Assembly (NCBI RefSeq): GCF_963664555.1
Contig: NZ_OY761461.1
Coordinates: 4,505,769-4,569,768, forward strand
Source: Labilibaculum sp.
GTDB lineage: Bacteria; Bacteroidota; Bacteroidia; Bacteroidales; Marinifilaceae
Length of the DNA: 64,000 bases
Direction of reading: 5' to 3'
A program made the translations under genes and the position numbers. Positions 26,193 to 34,933 of this stretch are shown here, piece after piece. The notes beneath the pieces were generated by a model that worked only from the letters and a program-made list of their open reading frames with translations, was not told the DNA's origin and ran no database searches. Numbering within the stretch: the stretch's first letter is position 1; each line of letters opens with the position of its first letter.

Positions 26193-26218
26193 TGGCGTAC
26201 TATACAAAATCAAAATTC

Positions 26219-26974
26219 ATGTCAGAAGCAAAAGGGATTATCAAACACATTCCAAATTCAATTACTTGTTTAAACTTACTATCAGGATGCACTGCGGGCC
26301 TTATGGCGATGGAAGGCTATTTAGTAAATGCAGCTTTCCTGATTCTTTTAGCTGCTGTATTCGACTTTTTTGACGGTTTAGCTGCCCGGGTGCTAAAAGC
26401 TTATTCTCCTATGGGCAAAGAACTCGATTCTCTTGCCGATATGGTTAGTTTTGGTTTTGCTCCCGGAGTGATTGCTTTGGCTTATTTAAAAAATGCAGTT
26501 TTAGGCAGTGCTTCTGCAGATTTTGTTCCTGCAGAATTAAGTTATTCGCAAATTGCACTCTTGTTATCGGCATTTATTATCCCAATATTTTCAGCCCTGC
26601 GATTGGCCAAATTTAATATTGATACCCGGCAAACTTCCTCATTTATTGGTGTCCCAACTCCGGCAAATGCAATGTTTTGGGCTTCTCTCCCATTGGTGAT
26701 GTTCTTTGGAAATTATCCGGTTATTAAAGAGTGCTTATCCAATGAATTCATTATTATCGGAGCTATCCTGATAACATCTTATTTATTAGTAACAGAAATC
26801 CCAATGTTTGCCCTTAAAGTAAAAAGCCTGGCCTGGAAAGAAAATAAAATTCAATACTTGTTTTTAATCACCTTATTGATTTTAGCTATCCTTTTAAAAT
26901 GGTTGGTAATACCTATGATACTATTCGTTTACATTATCTTCTCGTTGATTAACAACCTGATCAGTAAAAAATAA
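26219..26974 (+). CDS. pssA: CDP-diacylglycerol--serine O-phosphatidyltransferase
   Basis: Makes phosphatidylserine from CDP-diacylglycerol and serine. The ATG at 26219 gives 251 residues and fits the family opening (KHIPNSITCLNLLSG); an in-frame GTG-type start at 26192 overlaps the promoter box. The CDP-alcohol phosphotransferase signature D-G-x2-A-R-x8-G-x3-D-x3-D is visible in DGLAARVLKAYSPMGKELDSLADMV. Six or so membrane helices. It feeds Psd, encoded at 19.7 kb. Confidence 0.94.
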   Translation: MSEAKGIIKHIPNSITCLNLLSGCTAGLMAMEGYLVNAAFLILLAAVFDFFDGLAARVLKAYSPMGKELDSLADMVSFGFAPGVIALAYLKNAVLGSASADFVPAELSYSQIALLLSAFIIPIFSALRLAKFNIDTRQTSSFIGVPTPANAMFWASLPLVMFFGNYPVIKECLSNEFIIIGAILITSYLLVTEIPMFALKVKSLAWKENKIQYLFLITLLILAILLKWLVIPMILFVYIIFSLINNLISKK

Positions 26975-27001
26975 ACAAAGCTTTTTGCCGACACAAATAA
27001 A

Positions 27002-27040
27002 AAAAAAGACTAAAATGATGATTTCATTTTAGTCTTTTTT
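27002..27040. terminator. Bidirectional terminator after pssA
   Basis: 17-bp perfect stem (27002-27018 with 27024-27040), 5-base loop, A run on one side and T run on the other. It lies between convergent genes. Confidence 0.9.
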
Positions 27041-27046
27041 CTTTGC

Positions 27047-27880
27047 TTATTCCACTTGTTTACTTTTACTAAAAAAATTCTCGAAACAGCGGTACGAACC
27101 CCAAAGAATCAGCGAAGCAGCAACAAACAATCCTATTCGTTCAAGAATTCCTATGTCAAAAAGCTCGGCAAGATCGAATGATTCGCTATAACGAACCATC
27201 AAATAAAAGGCAAAACCATTGTTCAAAGCGTGAATGAACATGCATAAAAACAGCGATTTGGTTTTCCAATAGAGGTAACCAATTGCAATTCCCGCAATCA
27301 TGGCGGTAATAAATTGCCATGGATTCAAGTGTATCACTCCAAAAAATACCGAAGACCAAATAATGGCTTTCCAGGGCGAATAGTTGCGCAATAAGCCATC
27401 TAAAACTATCCCGCGCATCAAGAATTCTTCCAAAATGGGTGCTGCTACCACAACAGTCAAAAATCCCCAGATATTTGGCTGAAGCATTTCTTTAAACATC
27501 TCCATCAGAATATCGGGCATGGGTATCCAGCTCCCAATTTCAGAATCGATAATCACAATTGCCAATGTCATAACAATTACGACAGGCAAAAGAACCGACG
27601 GAAAAGATCGAAGCCTAAGAACCTCAGTATTCCGGGGATTATTTTTCCACCATCTTCCTGTGATAAAAATTAGAATAATTACAGGCACAGCATAATTTAA
27701 CACCAAAAAAGGACCGTGCTGAATATCAATGCCGAAAAGGCTAATTATCGTTAATGGAATAAAATAAGCAATGGTAATGGCTAAAAATAATCCAAGAATT
27801 CCCCATCCCTGTTTAATTGTTGGATAAGCCATTTCAGCTTCAAACGGCTCTTTGTCTGTTTCTCTTGTGATTTGATTCAT
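27047..27880 (-). CDS. CPBP-family intramembrane glutamic protease
   Basis: 277 residues with about eight membrane helices. The family motifs are present: EE in APILEEFLMRGIV near residue 150, FGVIHLNPW near 188, and FIHALNNG near 220, supplying the glutamate and histidines of the active site. CPBP proteins (Rce1/abortive-infection like) cleave membrane or prenylated substrates; the target here is unknown. It starts 15 bp after the DUF3857 protein ends, so the two are likely cotranscribed. Confidence 0.87.
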   Translation of the reverse strand: MNQITRETDKEPFEAEMAYPTIKQGWGILGLFLAITIAYFIPLTIISLFGIDIQHGPFLVLNYAVPVIILIFITGRWWKNNPRNTEVLRLRSFPSVLLPVVIVMTLAIVIIDSEIGSWIPMPDILMEMFKEMLQPNIWGFLTVVVAAPILEEFLMRGIVLDGLLRNYSPWKAIIWSSVFFGVIHLNPWQFITAMIAGIAIGYLYWKTKSLFLCMFIHALNNGFAFYLMVRYSESFDLAELFDIGILERIGLFVAASLILWGSYRCFENFFSKSKQVE

Positions 27881-27895
27881 TCTTTTGATATTAAA

Positions 27896-29821
27896 TTACT
27901 CTTTTTTTATGACCACCTTCGATCCCAGCATTTTACTCATCTGACTGTAAAATTCCCTTAAAATATCATAATATTCTTTTGTAAATGAGACTACATTTAT
28001 TTTAAATGATGTTCGTACAGTTAGTTCTTTACCCAATAATTGAGAAGTAAGGATAAAATTTCCTGAATCTTCCGGTAAAGTAATTTTCTTGTTTTTTGGA
28101 TAATCCTCAAATTTATACCCATCAGGAAGAATAAACTTCGCCATATAAGTTTTGGATCTGGGATAATTGTAATCGATTCGATATTGCCTGGTTTCTTTTA
28201 AGAATGAATTTTTCAGGTCCTTTTTATTAAATAAATTAACGTATATATAATCACTCCCCTCATCCAAACCACTCTCCAATTTTAAATTGCACTCCATTTT
28301 AAATGAAAGATTTACATCATCCCTATTCTTAAAATGGAGAGAATCTTTCTGAAAATCGCACTTCTCCAAATCAAATAAATTCGTCATCCAGGACTCAGAA
28401 CCAACTTCAATCAATTCCTTGCGGCTTTTGGCAGCAAAATATCCGTTTTCCCTTACTCTAAGATTACAAACAGGATTCTCTGAATTTGAATAATCATAGG
28501 TTATTAATACATCCTGATGGTTCTTTTTGTTCGGTTCTATTTTGGCCCAAAATGGGTTTCCTTTCTTCAATACAAATGCATGGTAATTCAAATCTTTTTC
28601 TGCAATCAAATCAAAAGGGCGATAAGGGGATGTTGCATTTAGAAAAATTCTTTTACCATACAATTCAACAAAAACAAGAACCTGATCGAACTGACTTAAT
28701 AATGGATAATCCTTTTGAATTAATCCCCTGGTATTGGATCTGGCTAAGGCAGGATTGCAATCGAAACCTGCTTCCTGCAAGAGTAAAACGAGTAAATAAT
28801 TGATTTCTGAATTTGTCCCGGCTTTCTCGTCCAATACATTGGGAGGCGAATCTTCAGGGTATATTCTATATTTTCCATTCCATTTTACATGGGTTCTTAC
28901 AAAATCATAAATCTTCTGTAGTTTTTCCCAATTGTTTTCATTTCCATTCAGAATGGTTTCCAATTGCTTTTTGGCAAAATTTGTTCGCCCCAAAAAATTC
29001 ACTTTTTCACTATACTCTTTTGCCAATTCTTCATAAGTAGTCATGGAACTTACAAATATCGGGGTACCGCCTAAAGTAGATTCATCCCGTGTAAAATAGC
29101 CCGCCAACTGAAAACGCAGTTGTTCTACAAAATCATGATAATTATTAATATGAGACTCCTCTTTTATGGAAGGCATATTGGTTAGAGTCCATTGACGATT
29201 CTTTGATTCGGGATACTTTGCTTGTACCTGACTACCAAACATTACAATGTTGTATCGAAATGATTCAGGCATATTTACTTTTATTGAGCTATAAAAGGTT
29301 GGTATTTCATCTTGAAAATACCATGTATCCAAATAAGAGTAGAAGTGCGAATTCGTTGTGTATTTGTATTCAATTATGGAGCCCACCTTCACATCAGGCA
29401 TAGTAAACCGAACTTCACCATAATTCTCATCTACATCCATATCAAATATTGAGTTATTTGCGATCTCAACAACCTCTTGTTTGCCCTGTTCATTCAAATT
29501 TATGGTTTGTCCTTTTACACCGGAAATGTTTTCTATATTATTATTTCTATAGTATGACAATTTAATATTGGCTTGGTCAATTCCCTCCTCCTTCAATATT
29601 TTTATCCGAACATGATAAAAATAACGAATTATCGAATAACTCAAATCAACAGAGCATGTTCTGCTAAGAATAACTGCAGAGGCATCCTTTTCATAAGGAC
29701 ATTCTTTCAAGGCAAACTCATCTTTAGATATTTTACCGTACTTAACCTTTTGGGCTTTTAATGTAAAAATGGTAATCTGTAAAAACAGCAATAGAATGAA
29801 TGCGTGTAAAATAGTTTTCAT
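27896..29821 (-). CDS. DUF3857 and transglutaminase-like exported protein
   Basis: 641 residues with a signal peptide (ILHAFILLLFLQITIFTLKA). The DUF3857 domain spans about residues 60-230 (IIRYFYHVRIKILKEEGIDQANIKLSYY). A transglutaminase-like domain follows from about 270 (YDFVRTHVKWNG; NEINYLLVLLLQEAGFDCNPAL). A beta-rich C-terminal domain completes the protein. In this family the catalytic Cys is often absent: here the expected spot reads GTNSEINYLL, without cysteine, so peptidase activity is doubtful. Periplasmic. It leads an apparent two-gene unit with the CPBP protease. Confidence 0.82.
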   Translation of the reverse strand: MKTILHAFILLLFLQITIFTLKAQKVKYGKISKDEFALKECPYEKDASAVILSRTCSVDLSYSIIRYFYHVRIKILKEEGIDQANIKLSYYRNNNIENISGVKGQTINLNEQGKQEVVEIANNSIFDMDVDENYGEVRFTMPDVKVGSIIEYKYTTNSHFYSYLDTWYFQDEIPTFYSSIKVNMPESFRYNIVMFGSQVQAKYPESKNRQWTLTNMPSIKEESHINNYHDFVEQLRFQLAGYFTRDESTLGGTPIFVSSMTTYEELAKEYSEKVNFLGRTNFAKKQLETILNGNENNWEKLQKIYDFVRTHVKWNGKYRIYPEDSPPNVLDEKAGTNSEINYLLVLLLQEAGFDCNPALARSNTRGLIQKDYPLLSQFDQVLVFVELYGKRIFLNATSPYRPFDLIAEKDLNYHAFVLKKGNPFWAKIEPNKKNHQDVLITYDYSNSENPVCNLRVRENGYFAAKSRKELIEVGSESWMTNLFDLEKCDFQKDSLHFKNRDDVNLSFKMECNLKLESGLDEGSDYIYVNLFNKKDLKNSFLKETRQYRIDYNYPRSKTYMAKFILPDGYKFEDYPKNKKITLPEDSGNFILTSQLLGKELTVRTSFKINVVSFTKEYYDILREFYSQMSKMLGSKVVIKKE

Positions 29822-29955
29822 AAACTTTCAATTAGGCATCTTAAATTAACAAAATATATTTATATCGTAAATTAAAATTTCCCTTTTTACTCAATTTTTC
29901 ACGTTGATATTACTTATATAGATTTATTTTAAAGAATAGCATGCTTATTTCCAAC

Positions 29956-29998
29956 AAAAAAGGCTAAGATGTTTATCACATTCTTAGCCTTTTTTATT
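29956..29998 (-). terminator. Terminator after the DAHP synthase-chorismate mutase gene
   Basis: Long stem AAAAAAGGCTAAGATGT against ACATTCTTAGCCTTTTTT with one bulged base and a 5-base loop, lying 15 bp beyond the minus-strand stop at 30013. Confidence 0.85.
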
Positions 29999-30012
29999 GT
30001 TTCTAATTGTCT

Positions 30013-31104
30013 CTATTTTCGATTCATTACCTCATTTTGTTTCAAAATGGCTTCTTTATGAATCATTCGCAACAATTGCGTAATGAATGGTTCAGATAAG
30101 CCTAAGGATTTCCCCAATTCAATTCCCTTTTCACGCACCTTTTCCCATCGTTGAAGTTGAAGAATTGTCATATTTTTCTCCGCTTTATATTCACCTATCC
30201 CCTCTACAATATTCATTCGTTGCGCCAACAGCTCTATCAGCTGCGAATCCACAGAATCTATTTGATCACGATACTTTTCAAGCAGATTTTCTTCAACATC
30301 ATCAACAGAGGGCAATCGGCAAACCAAACTCCTTACTATCTGATCTAAATCCGCAGGTGTTAATTGTTGTTCCTGATCATTGATTACTTCAGCTGTGCTA
30401 AAATGGCTTTCAATCATCAAACCATCCATATTCAGATCCATTCCCTTTTGTGCTATTTCCTGCACATATTTATTTGCTCCGGCAATATGACTAGGATCGC
30501 AAATAATAGGAAGATTATGAAATCGTGATTTCAGTTCGATAGGAATTTCCCATTTAGGAATGTTACGAAGCCTCGTTTTCTCGAAAGGATAAAATCCTCT
30601 GTGAATTGCTGCCAATCTGGAAATACCGGCTTTATTAATAGTTTCCAAAGCCTCAACCCATAAATTAATATCAGGATTTATTGGATTTTTTACCATTACA
30701 GGAACACTCATTCCTTGAAGAGCACTGGCCAATTCCTGAACCGAAAATGGATTGGATGTGGTTCTGGCACCTATCCATAAAATATCAACATTATGCCTTA
30801 AGCACATTTCAACATGCTTAGGAGAGGCCACCTCAACCATAGTAAGCAAGCCGGTTTCCAGCTTAACTTGATTCAACCATTGCAAAACATCCAAACCACG
30901 GTCACCAAAAGACTTAGTAATTGTTTGTGGTTTCCATGCTCCAGCTTTAAAAATCTTTACCTGTTCTACTTTTTTTAATTCTCTGGCAGTATTCAATAAT
31001 TGTTCCTCAGACTCGACTATGGAAGGTCCACTTATCACTATCGGTCTTGTATCCAACTTCTTAAACCAAGTACTCATTGATTTACAATTCTCCAATCCGC
31101 TCAT
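30013..31104 (-). CDS. Bifunctional DAHP synthase / chorismate mutase (type II)
   Basis: Fuses the first step of the shikimate pathway (PEP plus erythrose-4-phosphate to DAHP) to chorismate mutase, as in many Bacteroidota. The DAHP synthase (type I-beta) domain covers about residues 15-265: IVISGPSIVES, FKAGAWKPQT, DILWIGARTTSNPF and LPIICDPSHIAG. The AroQ-type mutase covers about 275-355: YRDQIDSVDSQLIELLAQRMNIVEGIGEYKA. ATG at 31104 gives 363 residues; 31077 is an alternative, and the open frame reaches 31191 without conserved sequence. Fusion probably gives feedback control through the mutase domain. Confidence 0.92.
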   Translation of the reverse strand: MSGLENCKSMSTWFKKLDTRPIVISGPSIVESEEQLLNTARELKKVEQVKIFKAGAWKPQTITKSFGDRGLDVLQWLNQVKLETGLLTMVEVASPKHVEMCLRHNVDILWIGARTTSNPFSVQELASALQGMSVPVMVKNPINPDINLWVEALETINKAGISRLAAIHRGFYPFEKTRLRNIPKWEIPIELKSRFHNLPIICDPSHIAGANKYVQEIAQKGMDLNMDGLMIESHFSTAEVINDQEQQLTPADLDQIVRSLVCRLPSVDDVEENLLEKYRDQIDSVDSQLIELLAQRMNIVEGIGEYKAEKNMTILQLQRWEKVREKGIELGKSLGLSEPFITQLLRMIHKEAILKQNEVMNRK

Positions 31105-31196
31105 AACTTCACTTTTAAGGCTGTCTAATACCAAAACTGATATTAATCGCACAAAAATACACTTTTTAATGACATTGGGAAATAGGCGCAAATAGA

Positions 31197-31223
31197 ATTG
31201 GCATCCTAAAACTGGATGCCAAT
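31197..31223 (-). terminator. Hairpin after the cyd operon
   Basis: Perfect 10-bp stem (ATTGGCATCC / GGATGCCAAT) with a 7-base loop, 8 bp past the 38-codon ORF. The T tract is weak. Confidence 0.55.
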
Positions 31224-31230
31224 CAAATGA

Positions 31231-31347
31231 TTATTGTTCCTTTTCTATTTGATCTTTCAATTTATTAAGGACAAACCGAATGGTTTTGTAACAAATAAAA
31301 ATCAAAAGTGGCCAGGTCAACAGCCATATTATAGATGATGTATACAT
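31231..31347 (-). CDS. 38-residue membrane protein, CydX-like
   Basis: A short frame just behind cydB (16 bp), read from the ATG at 31347 to TAA at 31233-31231. The product has one hydrophobic helix (SSIIWLLTWPLLIFICY, residues 4-20) followed by a basic, charged tail (KTIRFVLNKLKDQIEKEQ). Size, topology and position match the small CydX/CbdX subunits that stabilise cytochrome bd oxidase, although the sequence is not close to E. coli CydX. A hairpin follows directly, so it is the last gene of the unit. Confidence 0.7.
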   Translation of the reverse strand: MYTSSIIWLLTWPLLIFICYKTIRFVLNKLKDQIEKEQ

Positions 31348-31362
31348 GTCTTACTATTTAAA

Positions 31363-32496
31363 TTAATACAAATGATCTTCCGCACTGATTTCCTGAGCAT
31401 CAATCTTTTTACTATTTATTGCTCTCCATGCCCAAACAATATAAGCTATTACAAAAGGAACCATAAGAGAAACGTAACTCATCGCTGTTAATGTATAGTG
31501 CGACGATGATGCATTCTGAATGGTTAAAGAGGATTGCAAATCAGCCAATGAAGGATAAAATGAAGTGTTATTCAATCCTGCCAAAAGAAGCAGGGAGAAA
31601 ACAACTAAAACAGTTCCTCCTCCGGCAAACCAGATTCCTTTTGTGTATTTTTCAAGCAAATATGATTTTACCAATCCAAACAATACTCCTACTACACCTG
31701 CTAAAAGTAAAACAGCCACAACAGGCATAGCGATAAGATTATGAAGATATTTAAAGGATTCCATACTTACGATACTTGTTTGTGCATCGGCTGCAAATCC
31801 ATCCATTATCAACAAACGAACAGCGAAAAACAGAAAAAATACCAGAAATGGAATTCCTGAAACCAGCAATTGCTTTTTTGACCGGGCAAATATTTGATCA
31901 TTCTCTATGCTGTTCATAAAATAAAGGCTTCCCAATACTCTTGCCAGAAAAAAGACTGTTAATCCCAAGGCTACATTGTGAAAATTAAGAACTGCCTCCA
32001 ATCCACCGTAAGGTGTTGCCCATTTGGATTGATTAAAATCATTAACTGTAAACTCCGCTCCATTAAAAAAGGTTCCTACGGCTGTTCCAATAAGTATGGT
32101 TCCCAATAATCCGTTGATAAACAAAAAAGCCTCGAAAGTTTTAGCTCCCCAAACATTATTGGGTTTGCTTCTAAATTCGTAAGCAACGGCCTGAATGATG
32201 AAACAGAAAAGAATTGCCATCCAAACCCAGTAGGCACCTCCAAATGAGGTAGAATAAAATAAAGGAAAAGATGCGAACATGGCACCACCAAAGGTAACCA
32301 GAGTTGTGAAAGTGAATTCCCATTTCCGCCCTAATGCATTAACTACCATGGTTCTTTCCAGTTCTGATTTCCCTATTCGATAGATTAGTGTCTGACCTCC
32401 CTGAACAAACATCAGAAATACCAGCAAACTACCTAACAATGAATCAATAATCCACCAATACTGCTGCAATACTAAATGCGATAAATTTTCAAACAT
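31363..32496 (-). CDS. cydB: Cytochrome bd ubiquinol/menaquinol oxidase subunit II
   Basis: 377 residues with about nine membrane helices. The family opening is visible (QQYWWIIDSLLGSLLVFLMFVQGGQTL), as is the long hydrophobic C-terminal half ending with SYVSLMVPFVIAYIVWAWRAIN. It starts 2 bp after cydA. Subunit II makes the heterodimer with CydA and has no catalytic haem ligands in most species. Confidence 0.93.
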   Translation of the reverse strand: MFENLSHLVLQQYWWIIDSLLGSLLVFLMFVQGGQTLIYRIGKSELERTMVVNALGRKWEFTFTTLVTFGGAMFASFPLFYSTSFGGAYWVWMAILFCFIIQAVAYEFRSKPNNVWGAKTFEAFLFINGLLGTILIGTAVGTFFNGAEFTVNDFNQSKWATPYGGLEAVLNFHNVALGLTVFFLARVLGSLYFMNSIENDQIFARSKKQLLVSGIPFLVFFLFFAVRLLIMDGFAADAQTSIVSMESFKYLHNLIAMPVVAVLLLAGVVGVLFGLVKSYLLEKYTKGIWFAGGGTVLVVFSLLLLAGLNNTSFYPSLADLQSSLTIQNASSSHYTLTAMSYVSLMVPFVIAYIVWAWRAINSKKIDAQEISAEDHLY

Positions 32497-32498
32497 GA

Positions 32499-34055
32499 TT
32501 AGTTTCCTCCGTGATTAGGTCCAATTTTAATTTGCTTTAACATGATTTTGATCTCTGCAATTAGTAAGCCGGTAAATACAACCAAAAAAAGAAAGAAGGT
32601 TACTATCACAGACGTACTATCGATATTCGAAACAGCCGTTAATGTAGGCATCAAATCCTGAATAACCCATGGCTGACGACCCATTTCAGCAACAATCCAG
32701 CCACACTCAGAAGCCACATATGCAAGAGGAATACTCCAAACTGCCATTCGCAAAAACCATTTTTTATTTACCACACTTTCCGTATAGATATAAACCAAAC
32801 TCAATACAAAAAGCAGTATAAAATACATTCCCAATCCAACCATAATATGGAAACTATAAAAAGACATGGAGATTGGCGGAACCGTATCGTAAGGATCATC
32901 GAAATAACCATAACCAAAATACTTAAAATTCGCTTCAAGTTCTTTTTGAGCTTCTCCTTCACCAACAACATCATTAGCTTTTTTAGCGGCTTTATAGGCT
33001 TTTAATGCTTCTATTGCTTTGCGCCCCATCTCCATTTTTTGACTAACAGAAGGATGAACTTCTCCATCATTATCTGTAAATCCGTTGATGATATCATGTA
33101 CTCCCGGAACAAAAGCCTCGCCATCCAAATAAGCCATATAAGAAAGCATGTTCGGAATTTCTATTTTAAAGCTAAAATCCTTCATATTCTCATTGGCACC
33201 ATCACTTTCAGTAGTCGACATAAAACCCAGTGCAACCAAACCGGCACCTTTTGAACCATTATAAAGCCCTTCAATGGCAGCAAATTTCATAGGCTGGTCA
33301 CGAACAATTTCCCTAGCCGAATTATCACCTGTAATTACTGTAAACAAGGATGTTAGCAGACCAAAAACCGCTGCCACAACAATACTCTTTTTAGCAAAAA
33401 CAATCTCTTTCTTTTTCAATAAGTACCAAGCACTTACTCCAATTACAAAAACAGCTCCCAACACATAAGCAGATGATATGGTATGCAGAAATTTATTAAC
33501 AGCCGTAGGGGAAAACAGGACATCCCAAAAGTTGTCCATTTCGTTACGTGCCGTGTCCGGATTAAATTTCATTCCAACAGGATTTTGCATCCAACCATTA
33601 GCAACCAATATCCACAAAGCAGATAGATTGGAACCAATTGCAACTAACCATGTAGAAATTAAATGGAACTTTTTACTTACTTTATTCCAGCCAAAAAACA
33701 TCACAGCAATAAATGTAGATTCCATGAAGAAGGCCATGATTCCTTCTATTGCAAGTGGAGCTCCAAAAATATCTCCCACGAACCAAGAATAATTTGACCA
33801 GTTGGTGCCAAACTCAAATTCTAAAATAATTCCGGTTGCAACACCAATCGCAAAATTAATTCCAAAAAGTGTCATCCAAAACTTGGTGATCTTTTTCCAT
33901 TCCGGATCATTGGTTTTCACATAAATGGTTTCCATGATCGCAATAATGAAAGCCATACCTAAGGTTAAAGGGACAAAAATCCAGTGATACATTGCAGTAA
34001 GTGCAAACTGCGCTCTGGACCAATCCACTAAAGAAGGATCTAAGTTTTCGATCAT
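32499..34055 (-). CDS. cydA: Cytochrome bd oxidase subunit I
   Basis: Carries haems b558, b595 and d and reduces O2 with quinol electrons at high affinity. 518 residues. Seen: SRAQFALTAMYHWIFVPLTLG with the haem-ligand histidine near residue 20, the second helix MTLFGINFAIGVATGI, the FNPDTARNEMDNFWDVL loop, and GRQPWVIQDLMPT near residue 450. The periplasmic Q-loop lies around 250-330. Probably uses menaquinol, as is usual in the phylum. Encoded between DUF4492 and cydB with 1-2 bp gaps. Confidence 0.95.
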   Translation of the reverse strand: MIENLDPSLVDWSRAQFALTAMYHWIFVPLTLGMAFIIAIMETIYVKTNDPEWKKITKFWMTLFGINFAIGVATGIILEFEFGTNWSNYSWFVGDIFGAPLAIEGIMAFFMESTFIAVMFFGWNKVSKKFHLISTWLVAIGSNLSALWILVANGWMQNPVGMKFNPDTARNEMDNFWDVLFSPTAVNKFLHTISSAYVLGAVFVIGVSAWYLLKKKEIVFAKKSIVVAAVFGLLTSLFTVITGDNSAREIVRDQPMKFAAIEGLYNGSKGAGLVALGFMSTTESDGANENMKDFSFKIEIPNMLSYMAYLDGEAFVPGVHDIINGFTDNDGEVHPSVSQKMEMGRKAIEALKAYKAAKKANDVVGEGEAQKELEANFKYFGYGYFDDPYDTVPPISMSFYSFHIMVGLGMYFILLFVLSLVYIYTESVVNKKWFLRMAVWSIPLAYVASECGWIVAEMGRQPWVIQDLMPTLTAVSNIDSTSVIVTFFLFLVVFTGLLIAEIKIMLKQIKIGPNHGGN

Positions 34056-34056
34056 A

Positions 34057-34302
34057 TTAATGATTTTTAGGATTAGTTAATTGATCAATCACATAATCGC
34101 TGCGCTCTTGATCGTTATTATATTGTGTGTTTAAGAAATTAGGAAAGAACAACAGCTTTAAAATAAAAAACATAACAAATAATTTCACCAAAATAATAAG
34201 CCAAATCTGGCGACTCCATTTGCTTTGATTTTTAAAGCCTTCCAAATAAAATTCCCAAATAGTTTTTGGCAATTTCATTAATTTATTAAGGATATCATTC
34301 AT
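34057..34302 (-). CDS. DUF4492 small membrane protein of the cyd operon
   Basis: 81 residues with one membrane helix (IWLIILVKLFVMFFILKLLFF). The FYLEGFKNQSKWSRQIWLIILVKLF and LNTQYNNDQERSDYVIDQL blocks mark DUF4492, a Bacteroidota and Epsilonproteobacteria family found next to cydA. It ends 1 bp before cydA starts, so translation is likely coupled. Role in bd assembly or stability is inferred from context only. Confidence 0.88.
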   Translation of the reverse strand: MNDILNKLMKLPKTIWEFYLEGFKNQSKWSRQIWLIILVKLFVMFFILKLLFFPNFLNTQYNNDQERSDYVIDQLTNPKNH

Positions 34303-34394
34303 TGTAACAAGAACTATTGTATTTTATTTCACATACTTTTTTTTCAACAAAATAAAAGACATTTAAGTCTGCTATTATTTATCAAAATACATAA

Positions 34395-34402
34395 CAAATG
34401 TA
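34395..34402 (-). promoter_or_regulatory. Candidate -7 box for the cyd operon
   Basis: TACATTTG on the minus strand matches the TAnnTTTG consensus, about 93 bp before the DUF4492 start. A near-match GTTG rather than TTTG lies 18 bp upstream. Confidence 0.35.
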
Positions 34403-34740
34403 AAACTATTTACATAGCCACAACTAAATTCTGTATAGATAGATTTTATATGGTCATATAAAAAATCAATAAACATTTAATTCACAATCAGTTGATGCAC
34501 TCATTCTGAAGCTGCATCCCTACGAACCTACTGATTTTAAAGGTTTCCGATAATTAACTACGACCTACTACCAATTCATGAATATTATTTCACAAAATAC
34601 CTAAACTCAAAAAGTTAAACTTTAAAATACACATTATCAAAACATTAATGTAAAACAATCACGGAAAAAGTTAAAAAACCATTAAAATCAGCTTATTACC
34701 ATCTCCTTTTAACACGTCTTAACAAATCGAAATATTTAAT

Positions 34741-34748
34741 TATATTTG
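34741..34748 (+). promoter_or_regulatory. Candidate -7 box toward the Fe-S/NrfD operon
   Basis: TATATTTG matches TAnnTTTG. It is 186 bp upstream of the first ATG and lacks a good -33 partner, so it is tentative. Confidence 0.3.
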
Positions 34749-34933
34749 AATTAACACGCAATCGTATGTGAAACATAAAAGAATTAAGCAATTACAGCCC
34801 AAACACCCCTAAATTCAGAGGATTACAATCCTTATTTAGAATTAATTTAAAAACCGTTTTTGCTTTGTATTTTTAATTGGTTCCCATACAATAAAATGGA
34901 TGTACACAAACAGAAAACTAACCCAATTGCATA

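Larger units (their letters stand above)
34303..34933. other. Divergent regulatory gap between the bd and cbb3 regions
   Basis: 631 bp of AT-rich DNA with no gene, separating the two divergent respiratory operons. Candidate -7 boxes: CAAATGTA at 34395-34402 (TACATTTG on the minus strand, facing cydA) and TATATTTG at 34741-34748 (plus strand). No clear FNR-like palindrome was found by eye. Confidence 0.5.
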
